DNA of 64,000 nt from Carallia brachiata (taxonomy: Eukaryota > Streptophyta > Magnoliopsida > Malpighiales > Rhizophoraceae), in NCBI GenBank assembly GCA_021464245.1, contig JADCRB010000016.1:12334647-12398646 (forward strand). Direction: 5' to 3'. The notes below the pieces were generated by a model. The model made no database searches. It saw only the letters and a program-made list of their open reading frames with translations, and was not told where the DNA came from. The position numbers were made by a program, and so were the translations under genes. Every line of letters starts with the position of its first letter. Position 1 is the first letter of the stretch. Positions 58,095 to 64,000 of the stretch are shown piece by piece.

Positions 58095-58638
58095 TGTTGG
58101 TTAAAGGCAGCAACAAAGTTCAAGGAAAGCAAAAACATCGATGATTTTGATAAAGAATAGAACTGTAATGCAGAGAAGAAGACATATTTTTGGGGCAAAG
58201 TTAAGATCCCTTCTTTGTAATGTTGTATTCCCTTTTTTGTAATGTTGTATTTATATATGATGACTTTTTACATACAAAAATAATCAATATATTAAAGTAC
58301 AACTTCACCATACTTAAGTACAAAGAGTCATGCTTTGAAAAGCATTTAACTTCCACAACAAGTGAACTACCTTTACAAGCAAAGTCCATATAAGGACAGA
58401 TTAGGTAAACTACTTGATTACAAAGGAAAATTACAAGTTAATATCCAACTAAACAAGTGATAACAGTACAAAATTGGACATAACAAAAACTAAATGGAGA
58501 CTACTGGAATATTGCCCTTGAACACCAACTTCCAAGCTGCAACAATGACAGAATTGCCTAAACTGAATACCCTTCAACCACGCAATGCTTCTGTCTTCAA
58601 TCACTTAAGTTCCAATTATTCAAGGCCAATCTTCATCA
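58095..58638 (-). repeat. Copia 5' LTR (minus strand)
   Basis: On the minus strand it starts TGATGAAGATTGGCC and ends CTTTAACCAACA. It carries an extra ~23-bp tandem duplication of TTTTTGTAATGTTGTATT (58207-58253) absent from the 3' LTR. Confidence 0.9.
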
Positions 58639-58748
58639 CATATGACCAAATTCAAAAATTAGCATAACTGTGGCTCTTGCCACAACCGGTCTCTAAATAT
58701 GCAGTTATGTTTTCTTCCAATACTTTCTTGCATAACTCCACCTGATAC
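58639..58748 (-). pseudogene. DCL4: DCL4 relic exon 2, upstream half (helicase motif I)
   Basis: After the acceptor ATTTTAG it reads [20 protein letters not shown] then GCGKSH; the P-loop lysine is kept. A small deletion follows the histidine codon and shifts the frame ([10 protein letters not shown] continues in another frame). The exon is cut by the Copia at 53558-58638, with the duplicated CATAT at 58639-58643. Confidence 0.82.
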
Positions 58749-59187
58749 CTAAAATCAACACAACAAAACACAAAGTCAGTAAGTTGATATCATATTCTCA
58801 AGTAGTAGCTTATTGGGTTGATTAATACTTGGATCATTAACATTGTCAAAGACTTGTTTCGATTCATTCACAGTGAAAATTGAAGATTGAGATTACTGAA
58901 AACTGAAATTTTATTCAGTGAAATCTACGGTCAAGCAAATGTATTTTCCTGAGTCAAATTTTCAATTTTCACTTTTGAGTTTTCATCCAAAACAAACAAA
59001 GTATTATTTTAGTTTCACTGCTTCACTGTATTTTCTGCGTTCCCCCACCAACCAACTGCCTCAAGAAACTCAAAGAATGCGTTGGCTTAAAAGAATTTAA
59101 AGAAAAAGAAATAGAAAGAACCCAACAAAAGAAAAGAACTAAACAAAAACCAAAAAATAACAATATTGGAAACAAAAAGTACAAAAC

Positions 59188-59890
59188 TTTCTAGCTATCT
59201 TTCTTGGGTCTTTCTCCTTTTTCTGAGTTATTTGACTGGATTCCTCCAAGAAAGCACCAGGGCCATTGTTGGTGCTTCCGACACAGAGAGCATCAGCAGA
59301 GTCCCACTAGAGGTATTAAGAAGTGATCCGACCTAATAAGCCGTTTGGATCCATCTGAAAAAATTGGGTCAAGAATTTGATTTTTCAACCCGAATATAAA
59401 AGTGACCCAACCCAAAAATGACCCGAAAATTTTGAATTGGATCTGGATCACCCGTTGGGTTAAGAAAAAGACAAAATAGTGAAAATTTTTTTGACTTTTA
59501 CCTTTAACTTATCTTTTTTAAATACTAATTAGTACCATTTTCGTAAAATATAAATATATATGATGTAAAAATTAAATTTAAAGGTGTAGTTTATTATAGA
59601 AATGAGTTTTAAATTTAATTGAAATGTTTTATTTTAGTGAAAATGATTTAAAAAAATAATGATTCAGTGCGAATTTGACCCGAATTCGATCTGAATCCAA
59701 CTCAAATCTGAAACGATTCAATCTGAACCCGAATTAAATATAACGTAACCTGAAAATAACCTAATCAAAAATGACTCGAACTCGAAACAACCCAACCCGA
59801 TTTTTTGACATCATCCCACGTAACCTCCTGGTCCGTGATGACCTCGCTGTTGAGAACAAAAGTACTTTCTTGTCCATTTAGTGATTTTTA
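59188..59890 (-). pseudogene. DCL4: DCL4 relic exon 1, interrupted by a MITE
   Basis: 59188-59307 reads ADALCVGSTNNGPGAFLEES then KKEKDPRKIARK. Beyond the MITE (59308-59813) the frame continues upstream as GQESTFVLNSEVITDQEVTW. Excising the MITE and one copy of the duplicated TCCCAC joins VTW to DSADA in frame. No start ATG is in frame, because a TAA lies just upstream, so the true N-terminus is lost or in an unseen exon. The donor AGAAA|GTTTTG pairs in phase 2 with exon 2. Confidence 0.7.
59308..59813. mobile_element. ACCCGA-rich hAT-like MITE in DCL4 exon 1
   Basis: The left end TAGAGGTATTAAG and the complement of the right end (TGATGTCAAAAAATCGGG) resemble the TAGAGGTGTCAAAA-type termini of plant hAT MITEs. 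Both sides carry ACCCGA/ACCCAA motifs. TCCCAC is repeated at each border (59302-59307, 59814-59819), with two mismatches if extended to 8 bp. It has no coding capacity. Confidence 0.7.
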
Positions 59891-61413
59891 CTTTTGGGGT
59901 CGGGAAGATGTGATGTAAGACAATCTAAGTTGGTGGTGCAAATTGGGGTCAAATCCAAGGCCTAATTGCTGTAGGATCTAAGTACATGTTTTGGGACACA
60001 TTGAGGCCATTGACCATAAGACCGATCGCATGTAGTACTAAAACTATTCTAGTCGATAGCCAAGCAATCAGGACGCACAATTTTGTAGAACAAATCAATT
60101 TTTCTTATTTTAAACGTAATCAAGAACATAAAATAAGTAAAGTTCTCAATGCACCAGGACAAGATGAGCGAGTGCACATTTGAAAACACGTGAGCGGAAA
60201 TTTTTTCATGGAGGACGCAAAATTTAATTTCTCCTTAATTAATAATGCAAAAGAAAAAAAATATTTTTTTGTGCTTATTTAAGAAATTCCCGTTGAAAGT
60301 TACGTATGAATAGGAAGATTGATGTCAAAACTCCAAAAATAATGTCATACTCCGAGGAAGGGTCTAGTGGAATGAAAAAAAAAAAAAAATCTACAAGATC
60401 TTTGCGAAGATTACATATGCACGTTTTTACTCTTATGTTTACTAAAAAAAAAAAAAAAAAGTATTGTTGTAACTGACCATGCCACATAAAAATGATAATA
60501 AAAGAGATTGAACATTTACTTAATTGATTGAAGGGAACGATGTGTGTACCTATTTATCTCCATCAATTACTCATTCACCGCTTTCATTTTCAGGTCTCTA
60601 GAAAAGATTGTCTTTTAATCAGTAAGTGAAGAGTTCAAATCCCACCAAACCTCACTTCTTTATCTTTAAATATCCAATAGAATTTCTTATAGACTAAAAA
60701 ATAATAATAATAAAATAATTATATCGATATAAAATTTTTTTAATCATATTAGAAGCCTCCTTTTAGCCCGGCCTTGACAAAGACCGGCCATGGCAATAAC
60801 GCCTATCGCCCGGCTTGATGATATCTTAGCAACCATATCATATGGAAAGCTTCTTTTTCTAATTCCCTTTTTTTTAAAAGAAAAATAATTGGAAACATAA
60901 GAGTGGTACCCTACATTCTCACTAAGAAGGATTGCGTCATTAAATCTCATTAAGTAGCCAGACCGATGGAAATGCTAGGTTCACTGGAGTAGCCCACAAG
61001 CCTCGCCCAATTACTAGACCGTTTGAGGGTCAGTGAGATTTACGTACGTTTAATTTCACCGCGTGTACTGACCACACTTAAACCCAAGACCTCATGATTG
61101 ACACTTTGGGCGCATTATCGTAACAACACAAGTGGTCCTGTGGAAAGCTTCTCATATGCCATGACATAGCTTAGAATGAATTTATTCTCCAGTCAAATAT
61201 AAGCTCACATATTATTAAGAAGGAGGCTCCGCTGTGTCAGGGGACTACTTAAACCTTATTTTTAAAAGAGTTTTATTAAGAGGATAAAAAAAATAGTTAT
61301 AAAATAATTATAAAAATGAATTTAGTTCGTAAAGCATAATAATAATAAATTTATTTTTTGAAAATTAAATTCTAAATGTTTTGTGTGTTACTCTAAATTT
61401 ACTTAGTATTACC
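59891..61413. other. intergenic, nothing firmly recognised
   Basis: No gene is supported. 60955-61140 is less AT-rich, and its AAACCCAAGACCTCATGATT resembles an inverted B-box of a decayed SINE, too weak to call. Poly-A tracts lie at 60374-60389 and 60445-60461. Confidence 0.45.
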
Positions 61414-62192
61414 CATTGTTATCAAACCCGGATCGGACCGGCCGGTTCAACCGGTCGGACCGGTGACCGGTCAGAGGTCCGGTCCGGGTTATAACTCAAA
61501 TTCTCTGCAGACCGGACCGGTCAAAACCCGGTCAACGGACCGGTTCAACCGGTCGGACCGGTGAATCGGTCCCGGGTTGACCGGGTTGGTTATTTTAATA
61601 ATTAAGAAAAAATTTCACACAATTTTGTATAATTTAGTTTTCGAACCCTTGACCTCCAACATGAAAGATAAGTCTCATACCACTAAACCAACTTATAACT
61701 TGTTGTTATCTTTTTTTTTTTTTTTACTTATTATTTTCTCAAATGTCTCATATAATACACATACTATTTTATATTTCTTATAAATTAACACTTACTATTT
61801 TCTTTTTTTTGTTAAAATAATTATTAATTTTTTTAAATTATTAATTCTATCCTATAATAAATTAAATCATATATTTTAATTTATAAATGTAAGTATTCTA
61901 ATACATACATATGTATTATAATATTACATTTTACATATAGATTTTGATGTATAATATATATAAATATTTTTTTATATATTTAATATTAAATACCGATTTT
62001 AATACCAGTTCGACCGGTTGAACCGATTTTTTTATTTAATAATCATATATAAGTATTATTTTATTAAATTATTTTTATAAATATATATATTAATAAATAC
62101 CGGTTCAAATACCGGTTCGACCGGTTGAACCGGTTGAACCTTGACCCACTAATGTTTCCGGTTCGATGACCGGTCCGGTTCTAACAACCTTG
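61414..62192. mobile_element. CCGG-rich hAT-type MITE (copy 2)
   Basis: The 779-bp element starts CATTGTTATCAAACCCGG and ends GGTTCTAACAACCTTG. It is flanked by a perfect 8-bp direct repeat GTATTACC (61406-61413, 62193-62200), the hAT signature length. Multiple ACCGGTTCAACCGGTCGGAC-type blocks sit at both ends; the middle is AT-rich. It is the same family as 21369-21825. The small open frame 61577-61783 is incidental. Confidence 0.88.
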
Positions 62193-62563
62193 GTATTACC
62201 ACAACTTTTGACTTTAAAAAAATAAAAAAAATTGTTTTTGCTAAAAATTTTTTTTTTATTATTTATAATTACTTTATAACTATGTTTTATATCCTTCTAA
62301 TTTTTCCTTTTAAAAAAAATGCAAAAACCAAAGAAATTGAAATGTGAAAATAGTAAACATCATTGGTCGAATTACTCCAACAAAATTAGAAGATCTCTTT
62401 TAGCGTGGCCTTAAGATTGTCCTGACCTAACAATGACGCGTTTCCCTGCACCGATAACCCCTCAACTATAAAAGAACAGACACGGACACAAGCACGGTGG
62501 GTAGTTAAGAATTAATCTAATAATTTTTTTTAACACAAGAATTAGTCTAATAATCAAGTTCTA

Positions 62564-63203
62564 GTAGTTGCACTTGCACATAAATTTAATCCGCTAGCAG
62601 CATAAACACAAAGCTAACAAGGATTTTCACAACCCCTCAACAACGTTCTCTTTGTCTTACTTCATTTAGTTTATTTATTTCCTTGTCAATTTTCAACTTA
62701 TGAAGTCCACACTGATTATCTCTAATTGGAAAAACTCGCGCGGGGAAAAGTTACAAATTTCGAAGTGTGGCTGCCTAGATTGTTGCCATAATGAAACGAA
62801 ATGGTAATTTTTTAAATGACTATAAAATTTTTTGAAACGAAAAAATATAACTATATCATATTGTTTTGTTTTTGTTGTAAAAAATATAACCGTAGATAGT
62901 TACTCTTGCACGTAAATATAATCCGCTACACAAAGCTGATATGGATTTTCACAACCCCTCAACAACCCTCCCTTTGTCTTTCATCATTTAAATTATTTAT
63001 TTCCTTGTCAATTTTCAACTTATAAAGTCCATAGTGATTATCTCTAATTGGAAAAACTCACATGTGGGGAAAACTTAAGTGTAGCTGCCTAGATTGTTGT
63101 CATAATGAAACAGAGTTAATTTTTTGAAATGCCTATAAAACTTGTTGGAATGAAAAAAATTATCTATATTATATTGTTTTATTTTTTTGTAAAAAATATA
63201 ATT
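62564..63203. repeat. tandem duplication (~320 bp x 2) upstream of the polyketide synthase
   Basis: Unit 1 (62564-62896) and unit 2 (62901-63203) share GGATTTTCACAACCCCTCAA, TTCCTTGTCAATTTTCAACT, TGATTATCTCTAATTGGAAA, GTGGGGAAAA/GCGGGGAAAA and CTGCCTAGATTGTTG blocks in the same order. It lies 390-1030 bases before the start codon of the CHS-like gene, so it could affect its promoter. Confidence 0.85.
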
Positions 63204-63595
63204 GTAATTTAAAAACAATGCTCTCTTATTTAATCAAGCAAAAGTTCGGACCCTTGTTTATCTAAATTCCCCGGACTCAAATGTGTGGATGGATTATTTT
63301 GACGAAATTATCCCTTGTCCACTACTGGGCCCACGTAGTGGAGTTAAGCCCAAAAAAGGAATGATAATTGTCCAAGTGGAATGTGGCACATCCAAGCTCT
63401 ACAACTACTACAATCTGCATCATCGTGCATTATTTATCTATATATGTACCTATAGCCATATGCCATTAGCATCCCCAACCCGCGAGGAAACATAAGCTTT
63501 GGCGAATTTGCAAAGTATACGTTCCTATACGGCTTTTCCACTTCCCTATTCTTAGTACTAAGAAGTCAGCTTCAAGTACAAATCAAGCACAAACA
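63204..63595 (+). promoter_or_regulatory. proximal promoter and 5' UTR of the CHS-like gene
   Basis: A TATA-like TCTATATATGTAC lies at 63436-63448, about 150 bases before the ATG. The palindromic CCCACGTAGTGG (63330-63341) contains an ACGT core typical of G-box-type elements in flavonoid gene promoters. The leader ends AGCACAAACAATGAG, a good plant start context. Confidence 0.55.
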
Positions 63596-63779
63596 ATGAG
63601 TCCAGTGGTGGACGAGATAATCCAAAATGCTCAGAAAGCCGCAGGTCTGGCCGCCATACTAGCCATTGGCATGGCCAACCCACTATATTGTGTATATCAA
63701 GTAAACTATCTTGATTATTATTTTAGGATCATCAACAGTGAGTACAAGACAGAACTTAAAGAGAATTTCAAGCGCATGT
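63596..63779 (+). CDS. chalcone-synthase-like type III polyketide synthase, exon 1 (partial gene)
   Basis: The first 61 codons read [60 protein letters not shown], then Met and a split Cys codon. This matches the N-terminus of chalcone synthase and related enzymes, and the intron falls at the family's conserved phase-1 cysteine codon (ATG T|GTGTATTT). Full enzymes are about 390 residues and condense a CoA starter with malonyl-CoA. The Cys-His-Asn triad is encoded in exon 2, outside the window. Several usually conserved positions differ: IGMANP for IGTANP, PLYCV for PPNCV, NYLD for DYPD. This may be a divergent paralogue (stilbene, acridone, quinolone or similar synthase) or a weakening gene. 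Confidence 0.85.
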
Positions 63780-64000
63780 GTGTATTTTCATTTATTTTGT
63801 TATTATTATTTTTTTAACGGAAAAACCTTTTGGCTGTATTTTAGGTAATTATTTTGTGACTGTCATTAGACGATATGACAAGTAAATTATGCAACGCGAT
63901 AGAGGAATTAGAAGGAAATTATATGATATGTCAAAAGAAATTATATGACATGTATAATCAGTCATTAAAAAAAATTTTGTTTTTATTAGATGATTACATG
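63780..64000 (+). other. start of the CHS-like intron
   Basis: It begins GTGTATTTTC and is AT-rich to the window end, with no exon 2 yet. It contains a small tandem repeat, GAAATTATATGAYATGT, at about 63915-63952. Confidence 0.6.

Larger units (their letters stand above)
53558..58638 (-). mobile_element. full-length decayed Copia element inside DCL4 exon 2
   Basis: A 5081-bp minus-strand element has LTRs at 58095-58638 (5') and 53558-54079 (3') and a perfect CATAT target duplication (53553-53557, 58639-58643). The primer site TGATATTAGAGC lies at 58080-58091. Gag starts at an ATG at 57954 (MASSNFTPFPPFKFSGEN) and, after a frameshift, runs as a long UBN2 frame 57886-57245. Zinc-knuckle-like CSFCNLKGHADRK lies near 57110. 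The protease WLIDSGCTHHM lies near 56935, LWHKRLGHFHYTGM near 56545, and the integrase region (about 56450-55850) is broken. RT is open from 55446 to 54907 with the catalytic YVDD near 55020, and RNase H is broken downstream. It is better preserved than the other Copia. Confidence 0.93.
42882..59890 (-). pseudogene. DCL4: Dicer-like 4 (DCL4) relic, N-terminal helicase half only
   Basis: Eleven minus-strand exons give, in order, the DCL4 helicase: [30 protein letters not shown] (motif I), CVFLAPTVALVHQ (Ia), VIEDDFNVGIYCGSSSHLKS, VLIMTPQTLVYNLSHRF, SSHPYAQIMK, IFCMTASPVVEK (III), SINSLENILDAK, VYYVEDKDEL, WLENLGVWGALQ, LLRLIGILSNF and MKCIAFVNGIVTARSL. Intact DCL4 (about 1,600 residues) makes 21-nt siRNAs from double-stranded RNA in tasiRNA and antiviral silencing. 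Here exon 1 holds a MITE and exon 2 a Copia. The DECH box is deleted from exon 4, IFGMTAS became IFCMTAS, and stops occur in exons 8 and 9 with frameshifts in exons 2 and 10. Intron 7 holds another Copia. Helicase motif VI, DUF283, PAZ, RNase III and dsRBD domains were not found. NMKC/FVNRIVTARSL-type wording fits DCL4 better than DCL1, 2 or 3. Confidence 0.88.

Noticed and set aside
60590..60640. tRNA-like text with AGTTCAAATCCCACC
   Set aside because: Only a T-arm-like segment is present; no acceptor stem or anticodon arm can be formed, so not a tRNA gene.
1..64000. CRISPR arrays, bacterial operons, phage or riboswitch signals
   Set aside because: None seen; gene structure with spliceosomal introns and plant retroelements shows a nuclear plant genome.

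Overview
The window looks like nuclear DNA of a eudicot plant. It is AT-rich, genes are sparse and contain introns, and most recognisable sequence is plant retrotransposon (Copia, Athila-like Gypsy, RTE-type LINE, TRIM) or small non-autonomous DNA transposons. The species cannot be named from the sequence. Only two host genes look potentially expressed: an F-box gene on the minus strand (38238-40277) and the first exon of a chalcone-synthase-like type III polyketide synthase at the right edge (63596-63779, plus strand, continuing outside the window).

Layout. 1-7.5 kb: repeat-rich DNA with a decayed RTE-type LINE (about 2470-6617) split by a 1274-bp solo LTR with a 5-bp target duplication. 7.5-14 kb: a non-coding segment present in three diverged copies, a degenerate SINE and otherwise unassigned AT-rich DNA. 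14.3-18.5 kb: a SIRE/Maximus-like Copia relic on the minus strand whose RT half is joined directly to the gag of a second Copia family with 193-bp LTRs. 19.3-25.2 kb: a long-TIR element, a CCGG-rich hAT-type MITE and a broken FAR1/Jittery-like MULE transposase. 25-29 kb: intergenic repeats. 29.1-35 kb: a second solo LTR of the same family (minus strand, perfect target duplication), then an internally deleted Athila-like element. 35.3-37.7 kb: a strong hairpin and a TRIM element inside a small tandem array. 38.2-40.3 kb: the F-box gene. 42.9-59.9 kb: a 17-kb Dicer-like 4 (DCL4) relic on the minus strand. 59.9-64 kb: repeats, another hAT-type MITE, a tandemly duplicated segment, then the polyketide synthase promoter and exon 1.

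The most informative object is the DCL4 relic. Eleven exons of the N-terminal helicase half can be traced in order with matching splice phases. It is broken by a MITE in exon 1, a minus-strand Copia inside exon 2 (between helicase motifs I and Ia), a plus-strand Copia a few bases inside intron 7 (itself carrying a MITE), a deletion of the DECH motif in exon 4, and several stops and frameshifts. Nothing of DCL4 beyond the first part of the helicase C domain was found.

The F-box gene is the other notable object. After its F-box and F-box-associated region, a phase-matched intron leads to an exon that reads like an HSP20/alpha-crystallin domain, an unusual pairing. One missing base in an A-run breaks its frame. 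I saw no operon, CRISPR array, rRNA gene or intact tRNA gene.
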